DNA of 7,423 nucleotides from Thermoplasmata archaeon (GTDB lineage: Archaea; Thermoplasmatota; Thermoplasmata; Thermoplasmatales; Thermoplasmataceae). The DNA lies in the NCBI GenBank assembly GCA_021833045.1, contig JAKBGP010000098.1, positions 1 through 7,423 on the forward strand. The letters run 5' to 3'. Positions 1 through 7,314 of this stretch are shown here, one piece after another. A model generated the notes under the pieces. That model did no database searches, was not told where the DNA came from, and saw only the letters and a program-made list of their open reading frames with translations. Both the position numbers and the translations under genes were made by a program. Position 1 is the stretch's first letter; every line of letters begins with the position of its first letter.

Positions 1-1
1 T

Positions 2-142
2 GAAAGAGAAATTAGCACCATCAACGCTGCAACAGCCAATGCAAGGAATGAAACGGTACTGGAAATGCGCACGGACAATAATCTGAATCAAACTATTAAA
101 AAGGCTAGGTGCCCCAATGTTTGGATGGTCAGCAACCTATAA
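2..142 (+). CDS. 3' end of an unidentified gene (partial, enters from the left edge)
   Basis: Reading from base 2, the frame is open for 46 codons and ends with TAA at 140-142; the other forward frame checked (from base 1) stops within a few codons. The C-terminal peptide starts EREISTINAATANARNETVL and ends CPNVWMVSNL, with a balanced, soluble-looking composition. No family is recognisable from this tail. It is followed at once by a TATA-like box and a same-strand DUF427 gene, so the two are neighbours but the second probably has its own promoter. The base composition matches the DUF427 gene rather than the AT-rich DNA to the right, so I place it in the chromosomal backbone. A chance open frame of this length is possible, hence the moderate confidence. 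Confidence 0.5.
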   Translation, partial: EREISTINAATANARNETVLEMRTDNNLNQTIKKARCPNVWMVSNL

Positions 143-145
143 AAG
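137..145 (+). promoter_or_regulatory. TATA box for the DUF427 gene
   Basis: The sequence CTATAAAAG is a good archaeal TATA-box match. It overlaps the stop codon of the upstream gene. Initiation about 25 bases downstream (near 165-168) would give a leader of roughly 45 bases before the ATG at 212. Assigned by motif and position only. Confidence 0.45.
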
Positions 146-211
146 TCATGAGCAACTAGGCTCATCCTCGCTGGCAACACTTCAGGAGAACTGGTTATCA
201 GCCACAGGAAA

Positions 212-556
212 ATGGGCATGAGATCAAGGTTAACAGGGGGGGAGAAGGAAGTAGAAGTAATCAAGGGTGGAAAGGCGTTGGCAAAGACCGGCAATGCACT
301 TCTTCTCCATGAATCTGGCCACAGCCCTGTCTATTACATACCTATCCAGGACATTCCCAGTGAATATCTTGTTGCCACAGAAAATGAGACGGCATGCCCC
401 TACAAGGGTCTAGCAAACTATTACAGCCTGAAAACTGGAAATGAATTTATTGCAGATGCAGTCTGGCAGTACGCGGATTCAACAGAGGAATTCGCGGCAA
501 TCCTGGATTATGTTGCTTTCTATCCCAGTTCGGCGGACCACATCAAGGTTGACTGA
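212..556 (+). CDS. DUF427 family protein (114 aa)
   Basis: This is a small, apparently complete DUF427-family protein, probably cytosolic; the family's biochemical role is not established. Visible family signatures are an HESG segment (residues 33-36) in LLLHESGHSPVYYIP, the CPYKG motif (62-66) followed by a YYSL strand, AVW (83-85), and a terminal FYP (103-105). The length is normal for the single-domain form. ATG at 212 is preceded by AGGAAA; a second in-frame ATG at 218 is equally possible. The frame stays open back to a TGA at 149-151 but offers no ATG there. The gene has its own TATA box at 137-145. Its GC content, near half, is clearly higher than that of the genes to its right, so it belongs to the host backbone left of the putative att repeat. 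Family call strong, function unknown. Confidence 0.85.
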   Translation: MGMRSRLTGGEKEVEVIKGGKALAKTGNALLLHESGHSPVYYIPIQDIPSEYLVATENETACPYKGLANYYSLKTGNEFIADAVWQYADSTEEFAAILDYVAFYPSSADHIKVD

Positions 557-586
557 ACACTCGCCAAACGGAAAAAACTGATTTAA

Positions 587-597
587 AATGGGCTTGA
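587..597 (+). repeat. Putative distal attachment-site copy of the tRNA-Val 3' end
   Basis: AATGGGCTTGA here is identical, in the same orientation, to 7315-7325, which covers the last bases of the tRNA-Val gene plus two bases downstream. Extending to the right, 15 of 17 bases match (AATGGGCTTGA.CG.AT). By chance a given 11-mer would be expected about 0.002 times in a window this size. The copy sits just where the composition changes, between the DUF427 gene and the large AT-rich gene, as expected for the far boundary of an element integrated into that tRNA. The repeat is short for an att core, so the boundary is inferred. Confidence 0.5.
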
Positions 598-668
598 ACG
601 TATGCGTTTATTTTTTAAGCAAATACGGCCATATGGAATTTTATATCCATCGACCAAGGTAGCCTTAG

Positions 669-677
669 TTTTATAAG
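669..677 (+). promoter_or_regulatory. Candidate TATA box for the large membrane protein gene
   Basis: TTTTATAAG is a TATA-like box with predicted initiation near 698-702, giving a leader of about 40 bases before the ATG at 741. A second TATA-like sequence, AATTATAAATG at 723-733, is too close to the start codon to drive a full-length message unless translation starts further in, and no suitable downstream methionine is near. GGTG directly abuts the ATG, resembling an archaeal Shine-Dalgarno core but with no spacer. Confidence 0.35.
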
Positions 678-740
678 AATCTCCAACAAAATTAATATTG
701 TTGTAATCCAATTTGAGCTACTAATTATAAATGATAGGTG

Positions 741-3700
741 ATGTCCTTATCCGAAGATAATTCAGAAGATGTAATCGTACGTCAAGAGTCAGAGGTTGAC
801 AAATTAAAATCCGATCTTTATGAAATATACACAGACATAGATACAACTACAAAATTGGGGCATAAAGAATTAAATAGTTATCTAAAATATTTAAAAGAAG
901 AATCAAAGAAATTCTATTCGGAAAAAGGATCAGTGATACTCGAAACCACAAATATTCTGACAGAAGCAAATGAAGAATTAAGCAATCTTACACGCAAGAT
1001 ATACAGTTATTACGACAAAATCGATATTTTCACGATTATCTCCATTTCTGTGGTTTTAACATATTATCTGTATAGCATTCATATTATCTCGTCCCTATCT
1101 TCAGTAAATTTGTATTATATTTTATTTGGTGTAGCCATAGTCTCCATCTCCAAGATCATCACCTCTTTTTTGAGAAAAAAGGCTAACTCCATACAAAACA
1201 AGCTCCACTCCGCGTTAAAGGATAAGTTCGATATTATAAGAAAGAAGTTAATAAACAACAAACTTTTTACAATAGATATTGACATTTTGTCAAGATATGC
1301 GACCTCTCTCTTGGAAAAAAATAAGCTTGGAGTTGATACTGCAAGGATACTTTTTCCTAAATTTAACGCTCTTTTTACTACAAAGGCAAGATACGCCTTT
1401 CAAAGAGTTTTTAAGAATGAACTAAGAACTTCCATTGTTAGATATGGACTAAATAAAAACAACAGCTTGTTAGAAATGCTGGAATCGAAGAATCTCTTGG
1501 ATGACTCAGAAAACCAATTTATCGAGGTGGTTTCCAAAGAACTGGGACCCCCTAATCATATCGACCCCGCATTTATCCGACTCTCTTATTTTGACCTAAA
1601 GGAAAACAAATCCCAATCAATTATTGAATGGTCAAAGATTAGCAAATCTAACAAGCTTTTGCATAAATTAATAGGTCACATACTTAGCACGATAGATGTA
1701 GATTTAAGGAGCTTTGACCTGAGGTCAAAGGCGTATGGGGCCATTTACAAATTGGTAGCATCTGAGGAATTTTTCAACATTGAAAGATTCTTTGAGATAT
1801 ATGAGAAGTTCTATGGGCCCTTACTCGAAGATAAAAGAACTCTTGTAGATGGCCTCAAAAGATATGGCTTTTCAGACGTTCAATGCGAAGAAATGATAAT
1901 GTCATATCCACCGAACACTGTTCAAAGAGATAGTTACGAAACTGAACTCTTTAAAGTTGCATCTAACGTTTTGAAAGTTGATGTCTCTATAATATCTCTG
2001 ATTTACCAAGATGAGAAAGCCAATATGGAAAAAAGAGCAGAATCTTGGAGAATCTTGATAAAAAATGATGGAGCTCTCAGAGAATTCGTTAGCGTGTTGG
2101 TTTTTAATGGTTTTTTTGTAAAGCCAGATGAAGCAACTTTGAAGATGAGCAAGTATGTTGATTTTCTACTGTCCCACTTCAAAGGCTTTGATAATTTTTC
2201 TTTGTCCTATGCACTGGATGACGTGAGTAGTCAGATAAAACAAATAAATCAGGTCAAGAATGAATTCACAAGTCTTCTAGAACGTTATAAGTTAAATTTG
2301 AAGGACAAGGGAAACAAACTGAGGCTGTCAGAATATATTCCGAAAGGCAGCTTTTCAGACAAAGATTATCGCTATGAAAAAGATATTGCAGACTACGTAT
2401 CCATTATGTTAAATATTAATAGTAGCTTTTTGTTGCTGCTCTATTATGAATACACGGAAAGTGAGCGAGTTGTAGATTTGTATGGACTAATCAAACAGAA
2501 TGACATTATCGCCGAGCTATCAAACTTTCTCATAAGGGATGGGATTATAAAATTAAGCAGTGAGACAGACCCAAAGAATTTGTCAAATATGTTAACTTCA
2601 TTATTAAAACAGGAGAGAATGTTTGGGATCTCTCGCATAAAAGACATATTTTATGAGTTCTTCCAGATTTACGATTATAGCATAAAAATTATATTAGAGT
2701 TGGAAGATGAAGGCATTTTAGAAGCTTCCAACAGGCCATCCTTCGGGGAGATAGTATCTATGCTGAAGGATTATCCTGGTAGTTTTGACCTTTTTAGCAA
2801 GATTTCGGTTGTTCTTCTATCCAAAATAAAGACATCAAACACTATCTATAATAAAGATGATAAATCATACAACTCATTAAAAATAGCTTCAACCGCCATC
2901 TATGCAACCAAATTCTCGATGTCAGGTATTCTCGAAGAATCTTGCAACAATGCAATGCTGGATGAAACCGCGCTTAAGATAATATATAAATTTGTCGAAA
3001 TTAGAGGAAGAGAGGAACTAATGTCCGAGGGAATCAGAACCAACCTTCGAGAGATTTACATTAAAGTGCTTGAGGAGGAATATCAAACCTATGACGATAT
3101 AAATCTGCTCAGACAACATCTCGGGTTAAAACTCCTTCCGAATAGAATCGGAGATTTACGGGCCAATAGAATGAAAGATATGATGAATACTATGTCCAGG
3201 GCAAAGCAAGCCACAATTGAGAGGCTTGAGAAGAAAATTATGGATATGCAAGAAAAAGAGGAGAGGGTCAAAACTTTCTTTAACCAGAGGTTGACCACAA
3301 GTTTGATAAGAAAATCACTGGATATGCAATTATTTTCTGCGTATATTATAACCAGTAAGGGCGGCGGAGACATAATGACAGAGATTGTTGACAATTATCT
3401 TCCGACCTCTGCTAAGTCCGTCTACCAAAAATATAAAAGAACTGAATTGTCGAACCTCATAATGAAAGCTCCAGGTCCCGCAATAGGAAATAATACTAGA
3501 ATTGGACTAGTACCTATTGGTTTGGGGTTCGAAGAATTTGGAAGGTATTTCAACGAAGCATATTTACACGCAGTAAGACGCCGTTTGCTATACAAGAGGA
3601 ATCAAGACATTGTATCAATAGAGGAGTTCACTGAACCAGTGATCGGGGAAGGAAAATATCATGCTAATTTAATACGTATAAACCCGTCCGGGGATACTTT

Positions 3701-4220
3701 CACTCGAATAGGAGATGAGAGTGATGAGATCTCTGACGACCATCCTCTCCAAGCCATTAAAGGGTTGATGAGTAAATATGCGCCATTTCAAAGGTTTAGT
3801 ATTATAGCATCCATGGAATATGATGACGAAAATAAAACTGAGTCCCTCATTAGAGTTGTGTCAGACTTTGTGGACATGGCATCTGGTCTAGATAATATCA
3901 ATGATAACAAAATTTCAACCATCATAAGAAATCAAAGAATCAAGAAGTCCCTAGAAGATAGAGCATTCGACAAAAACTTCAAGAAAATATTCCAAATAGA
4001 ACGTATCTCCGCATACTCTTTAGAATTTTATAGGAAATTTTCAGCCTCTAAAGCAGAGAGTAGAAAATTCATCTCTAACAGCTTCGAAGAAAAGTTGAAG
4101 GCCGTCATAAAGTCACTGGGTGCTAAACCAAGCAAAGACGACTTCGAAAAGATAAAGATAAATGTATTGGAGGGCCTTATGATGACGGGAGAGGTATTGA
4201 CAACTCTAAAATTTAATTAA
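741..4220 (+). CDS. Large membrane-anchored helical-repeat protein of unknown function (1159 aa)
   Basis: I do not recognise this protein. ATG at 741 is preferred; GTG at 738 is also possible, and an in-frame TAG at 735-737 rules out anything further upstream. Numbering from the GTG: residues 1-95 are charged and helical; about 97-118 and 122-145 are two hydrophobic segments separated by a short SSVN-type turn, a transmembrane hairpin with basic residues (RKK) after the second. Residues of about 175-735 are mostly helical and appear to hold four diverged copies of a unit of about 140 residues. About 815-850 is a predicted coiled coil (ERLEKKIMDMQEKEERV). About 855-1160 is a mixed alpha/beta-looking tail with RIGLVPIGLGFEEFGRYF near 921-938. 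I see no Walker A motif, nuclease motif or signal peptide, so it is probably anchored in the membrane with most of its mass in the cytoplasm. Codon use and composition are AT-rich like the convergent DUF262 gene and unlike the DUF427 gene to the left. Being uninterrupted over 3.5 kb beside decayed genes, it is probably under selection. A defence role is inferred from context only. Confidence 0.9.
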   Translation: MSLSEDNSEDVIVRQESEVDKLKSDLYEIYTDIDTTTKLGHKELNSYLKYLKEESKKFYSEKGSVILETTNILTEANEELSNLTRKIYSYYDKIDIFTIISISVVLTYYLYSIHIISSLSSVNLYYILFGVAIVSISKIITSFLRKKANSIQNKLHSALKDKFDIIRKKLINNKLFTIDIDILSRYATSLLEKNKLGVDTARILFPKFNALFTTKARYAFQRVFKNELRTSIVRYGLNKNNSLLEMLESKNLLDDSENQFIEVVSKELGPPNHIDPAFIRLSYFDLKENKSQSIIEWSKISKSNKLLHKLIGHILSTIDVDLRSFDLRSKAYGAIYKLVASEEFFNIERFFEIYEKFYGPLLEDKRTLVDGLKRYGFSDVQCEEMIMSYPPNTVQRDSYETELFKVASNVLKVDVSIISLIYQDEKANMEKRAESWRILIKNDGALREFVSVLVFNGFFVKPDEATLKMSKYVDFLLSHFKGFDNFSLSYALDDVSSQIKQINQVKNEFTSLLERYKLNLKDKGNKLRLSEYIPKGSFSDKDYRYEKDIADYVSIMLNINSSFLLLLYYEYTESERVVDLYGLIKQNDIIAELSNFLIRDGIIKLSSETDPKNLSNMLTSLLKQERMFGISRIKDIFYEFFQIYDYSIKIILELEDEGILEASNRPSFGEIVSMLKDYPGSFDLFSKISVVLLSKIKTSNTIYNKDDKSYNSLKIASTAIYATKFSMSGILEESCNNAMLDETALKIIYKFVEIRGREELMSEGIRTNLREIYIKVLEEEYQTYDDINLLRQHLGLKLLPNRIGDLRANRMKDMMNTMSRAKQATIERLEKKIMDMQEKEERVKTFFNQRLTTSLIRKSLDMQLFSAYIITSKGGGDIMTEIVDNYLPTSAKSVYQKYKRTELSNLIMKAPGPAIGNNTRIGLVPIGLGFEEFGRYFNEAYLHAVRRRLLYKRNQDIVSIEEFTEPVIGEGKYHANLIRINPSGDTFTRIGDESDEISDDHPLQAIKGLMSKYAPFQRFSIIASMEYDDENKTESLIRVVSDFVDMASGLDNINDNKISTIIRNQRIKKSLEDRAFDKNFKKIFQIERISAYSLEFYRKFSASKAESRKFISNSFEEKLKAVIKSLGAKPSKDDFEKIKINVLEGLMMTGEVLTTLKFN

Positions 4221-4257
4221 TTTCACCGATCGCAGAACTCGACCGATATTTTTGTAA

Positions 4258-4301
4258 AAATGCAGAGGCAATGGTATGATAGCCTCAAAATTCTTGCATT
4301 T
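4258..4301 (-). terminator. Hairpin terminator between convergent genes
   Basis: The gap between the two convergent genes contains nested inverted repeats: GAGGC (4265-4269) pairs with GCCTC (4282-4286) around a 12-base loop, and directly outside it AAATGCA (4258-4264) pairs with TGCATTT (4295-4301), with an 8-base bulge on one side. Reading on the minus strand, the hairpin ends in a run of five T (complement of 4256-4260), a classical terminator layout for the DUF262 gene. A T5 run at 4249-4253 precedes it and may serve the plus-strand gene, since archaeal termination relies mainly on T tracts. Confidence 0.5.
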
Positions 4302-4306
4302 AAGAG

Positions 4307-6106
4307 TCAATCGGTCCTAAAGATTAAGGCTTTCAATTCACTTTTAATTGAGTTTTCTCTGGCGATAAGAAATTCAGTGTATTTGTCATCACTTAAGTAA
4401 AGTTGGGCGTCGTTATTGATCAGGTGGCTATCCAATGTCTCTGAAATCATCCTACCATTTCCAAGTCTAGACTTCATTTCCCCAAGATACGAGGATGGTT
4501 TCTTGTTCAAAATAGACTTATTGGTAATATCTGAGATCAAAGTTCTATTGAGTATGGAATTTTCATCTTCTATTGCTAAACCAGACTTCTTGGGAAATAT
4601 GTGGTGGTCATTCAAGGTACTCAATTCAACTGATTGTCCGGTGTAGAAATCTTTTGGGCCCTTATGAGCAATTACTGTTAGTATAGCTTTGTATAAGCCA
4701 CCTTGCATGACCTTTCTAAAGTTCAGATTGTCTATTCCTGCTTGTGCGTTTAGAACTACTGCGGGTTTTTTGCTATCATTAGAGAGCCATTCAGATACAT
4801 CGTCAAAATCTTGTTTGATCGCTGTGTCACTTGAACCAGCATATCTGCCTGTCACAACACAACTCCAGTACCAGGTATCGATCTTATAAAAATCATCTGC
4901 ATTTCTCACATTCTTCAAAAGGGCAGCTAGGCTAACGAGGATTGTTTTGTATGGAAGGTACTCTGATTTAAATACACCATAACCCGTTACCGTATTCTTA
5001 ACCCTCTTGAACGCTTTATCTAGCAAAGAACATGCTTCTTTCCAATCTGTGGCATTGAATTTGAACACTTTTGGGTTTATCAGAACATTCTTTTTTACAT
5101 CCTTTCCTTTAAGTAAGGCAATGATTTGAAGAATGAACTTGGGATATTCTTCATTGTCTAGAGAACAAAAATTTGTGATTTCATTTTCATCATTGTTGTA
5201 ATAATTTTCCCATAAATCTCTTAGTTTTATACCTTGTTTGTAAAATACCGCCGTTGCAAGCGCGAATACAGAGAGTTGAACCCCAGTTCTATTTATCCTC
5301 TCAAATATTTCCGCAACTTCAGCAAATGACTTGTTTTCCAAGGTCAAAACTGGGATTTCGAAGTTAAACCACTTACTGAATAAGGACTCGATGGTCTTTC
5401 GTTCTTTATCTGCTGATTTATACTCTTTTCCTGAATCAAGTGCAAATCCAACGTAATCTCCCAACCATGATGAAAGTGAATCCCTATCTTTTAGGAAAGC
5501 AAATGGAATAAGTTGTTCTTTGAAACAGTATTCCTTGAACCAATTCTTTTCAAGGACCTCACTAAAGCTTCCGTGACATTCAATAAGTTCTCCAAATGAA
5601 TATTTCATTTTGCCTTCTCCTAGGTCCAATTCTATGTTCTTTCTCGCGTCACGCTCTGAAATGGCAAATATGTCAGAGGTATCCCAATCTTGGGAAGTTG
5701 ATGCGATCAAGTGCTTACTTAATTTTACAAAATATCTATGGGGATATGAGGCACCTTTTGGAGAAATTACGGGGGGGTTATATAGAACATAAAACAGGGC
5801 TGTGATTCTTTGCTGCCCATCTAGAACAGCTTTTTCTGAATGACTCTCATCCACTTCCTTGGGAAGAGACGGTCTCAATTCTTCAAGACCTTCTATGTAG
5901 CGCAACTTAAATTCAAATTCTTTTCCTCTTCTGAGGAATAAGAAAGTCCCTATAAAATAGTCATTTAATATAGAAACCAATAAATCTTGTATGTCAGAAT
6001 TAGCCCAGACAAAGCTTCTCTGAAATTCTGGTAGTACGGTTTTTGCATTATAGCATTCTTTAACGATGGCAATTGGTTCCTCGTGGGCTGGTTTTACGTT
6101 GCTCAT
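4307..6106 (-). CDS. GmrSD-type DUF262/DUF1524 HNH restriction endonuclease (599 aa)
   Basis: This is a single-chain fusion of a DUF262 (GmrS-like, ParB/sulfiredoxin-fold NTPase) domain and a DUF1524 (GmrD-like HNH nuclease) domain. In characterised relatives the first domain senses modified DNA and hydrolyses nucleotide, and the second cuts, so the family restricts phage with modified DNA or DNA lacking a host mark. Visible motifs: LPEFQR (25-30) and FVW just after, the DGQQR nucleotide-site signature (96-100) in KAVLDGQQRITALFY, and FERINRTG (268-275), typical of the end of DUF262. The HNH core follows: DHHIFPKK (500-507), an asparagine in LNRTL (about 520) and SDITNKSILNKKPSSYL (525-541). 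All hallmark residues are present and the length is normal, so it should be active. ATG at 6106 fits the usual distance to the PEFQR motif. It converges on the large membrane protein gene. The modification it would recognise cannot be read from the sequence. Confidence 0.9.
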   Translation of the reverse strand: MSNVKPAHEEPIAIVKECYNAKTVLPEFQRSFVWANSDIQDLLVSILNDYFIGTFLFLRRGKEFEFKLRYIEGLEELRPSLPKEVDESHSEKAVLDGQQRITALFYVLYNPPVISPKGASYPHRYFVKLSKHLIASTSQDWDTSDIFAISERDARKNIELDLGEGKMKYSFGELIECHGSFSEVLEKNWFKEYCFKEQLIPFAFLKDRDSLSSWLGDYVGFALDSGKEYKSADKERKTIESLFSKWFNFEIPVLTLENKSFAEVAEIFERINRTGVQLSVFALATAVFYKQGIKLRDLWENYYNNDENEITNFCSLDNEEYPKFILQIIALLKGKDVKKNVLINPKVFKFNATDWKEACSLLDKAFKRVKNTVTGYGVFKSEYLPYKTILVSLAALLKNVRNADDFYKIDTWYWSCVVTGRYAGSSDTAIKQDFDDVSEWLSNDSKKPAVVLNAQAGIDNLNFRKVMQGGLYKAILTVIAHKGPKDFYTGQSVELSTLNDHHIFPKKSGLAIEDENSILNRTLISDITNKSILNKKPSSYLGEMKSRLGNGRMISETLDSHLINNDAQLYLSDDKYTEFLIARENSIKSELKALIFRTD

Positions 6107-6297
6107 TGAACTGTTATATATTCAATTGCATTTATTTCTATCTATGTCACTATGTTGCTGAAAACCAAATTTGAAGTCTTCTGTTAATTATATTCGTAGT
6201 TATATTTGATGACATCTTTATCATAATTGATGCATCATTGACAAAAGATTAAGTCACTGTTGATCTTTTTTAACATTCTCGATAACTTCTTATCTCA
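6107..6297. other. AT-rich non-coding stretch upstream of the DUF262 gene
   Basis: About 190 bases with no convincing coding frame. It should hold the promoter of the DUF262 gene, but the most obvious TATA-like sequence (minus-strand TATATAAC, about 6113-6120) lies only some 10 bases from the ATG, too near for canonical initiation upstream of it. Other AT-rich candidates on the minus strand lie around 6185-6210. A short palindrome TGATGCATCA is at 6228-6237 and a hairpin with T runs at 6243-6271. Confidence 0.4.
6243..6271 (-). terminator. Weak hairpin terminator downstream of the broken gene
   Basis: AAAAGAT (6243-6249) and ATCTTTT (6263-6269) form a 7-bp stem around a 13-base loop, with T runs on both strands. 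It lies just after the end of the broken minus-strand gene and before the DUF262 promoter region, a sensible place for a terminator. The stem is AT-rich and weak. Confidence 0.3.
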
Positions 6298-6824
6298 CTA
6301 GAACGAAGATAACAGACACCAATAAACATGCTTAAGCACCAATTTCTTCCGAGATTCTGGCTCTGGTTTTTCAGATTGCGAGTGGATAAGTTTTCTTGCC
6401 TTCTCTATGAAATTAGCATGTCTTATTGCCTTGAATAATTATTTGACGAGTATTTCTTTAGATGCGACCTCCCTAAATAATAAAGCTAGTTCCTCACCTG
6501 CTTCACTTATCCTTGAGTAAATTTCTTTTCCTCTTTTGGAAAGATTTGGAATGGTTGACGTTGATGATCTGTTGACTCCATCGCTTTCCGCAGAATTAAT
6601 GGTCTCCTCTCTTAGTATCTTCAAGCGATCCACTAGATCCACGTATTCTATTTTTTTATCTGATGAATCCTTTTCTTTATCTCTTAACAAAATTCCGATG
6701 ATCTTCCCGGGGTCCGTTATTATGTTTCTTTTCTCCTCAAATTTTGGTCTCCAATAATAGTTTTGTCACCATCGGTAAAAAGACGAAAAGGGCCCTCTTT
6801 ACTAAGTGCTTCGTAAAATACTAT
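6298..6824 (-). pseudogene. Frameshifted and interrupted gene of unknown function
   Basis: Three protein-like segments follow one another on the minus strand. The first (frame open from 6890 to a TAA at 6720-6722) contains IVFYEALSKEGPFRLFTDGD. The second (open from 6765 to a TAA at 6439-6441, about 108 codons) contains YYWRPKFEEKRN, TDPGKIIGILLRDKEKDSS and a charged helical region ending EVASKEILVK. The third continues in that frame after the TAA with KARKLIHSQSEKPEPESRKK and ends at a TAG (6298-6300). Restoring one A to the AAAA run near 6762-6765 would join the first two as TDGDKNYYWRP. The 5' end is fused to, and overlaps, the truncated integrase in another frame. The predicted protein is hydrophilic and lysine/glutamate-rich; I recognise no family. 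A short intact ORF starting at TTG 6690 is the alternative reading, but the coding character extends well upstream of it. The indel near a homopolymer could also be a sequencing error. Confidence 0.55.
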
Positions 6825-7269
6825 GTAAATGCCATCATTGAAATGACCACCCTTCCACGTGGAGATGCTTTTCTCATATTCTTGCCCAGTTCATCTTTAC
6901 TGGACACTCTTTCATGGACGAGAGTGGGAGACTCATTTTCTGCTGCAATGTTCATGTCAAGTTTTACGTCTATATTGTGAAACCTTGTCCATGAACGCAA
7001 AACTCTCTTGTACCTGGCCAGATAAGACCCTGCTTTTCCCTTCTTCTCAAGGTCTCTTATGAAGTCTGAAAAGTTGTTCCTGAATTCAACTGGAGTTTCC
7101 CCGGCATCTCTTATGATTTTCTGAGGTGTTCCATCGGTAAGCTCACAGTAATACCCAAGCATCCTCCGATAGACAGTTGCTGTAAGGATAGACTTTGCCC
7201 TTAGGTTTTCGAACCATCTATTTATGTATGGGTCCTGCAGCAATCCTCATACTTGGCGACATAGGTCAT
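6821..7269 (-). pseudogene. Truncated, frameshifted tyrosine recombinase (integrase), N-terminal half
   Basis: This is the remnant of the element's integrase. From ATG at 7269 the frame reads MTYVAKYEDC and then runs off into a stop; the adjacent frame takes over with LQDPYINRWFENL, so a single base is missing near 7243. What follows is a SAM-like core-binding domain: AKSILTATVYRRMLGYY, FSDFIRDLEKKGKAGSYL, KRVLRSWTRF and a linker with ERVSSKDELGKNMRKA. The sequence stops at RVVISMMAFT with TAG at 6821-6823. In relatives I recall, this strand leads into a GLRPE-type segment carrying the first catalytic arginine; here it, the HxxR box and the catalytic tyrosine are all absent. It cannot act as a recombinase. 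It lies about 50 bases from the tRNA-Val 3' end on the same strand, the usual position for a tRNA-directed integrase. A TTG start at 7243 would give 140 residues, but still no catalytic domain. Confidence 0.8.
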
Positions 7270-7314
7270 AATAATAACCATAAAAACAATCTAAAGTATT
7301 CGCTTAATAGTTTC

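Noticed and set aside
628..650. Inverted repeat ATGGA...TCCAT and CCATATGG as an operator for the large gene
   Set aside because: Stems are only 5-8 bases in AT-rich DNA, and there is no supporting regulator or repeat.
3089..3394. A 101-codon open frame on the minus strand inside the large gene
   Set aside because: It lies wholly antisense to a clearly coding 3.5-kb gene and its serine/isoleucine-rich product looks like a reverse-frame shadow.
6228..6237. Perfect 10-bp palindrome TGATGCATCA as an operator upstream of the DUF262 gene
   Set aside because: Several such palindromes are expected by chance in a window this size, and no regulator gene or second copy is visible.
6281..6294. Small hairpin GATAA-CTTC-TTATC as a regulatory RNA element
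   Set aside because: A 5-bp AT-rich stem is too weak and common to support a call.
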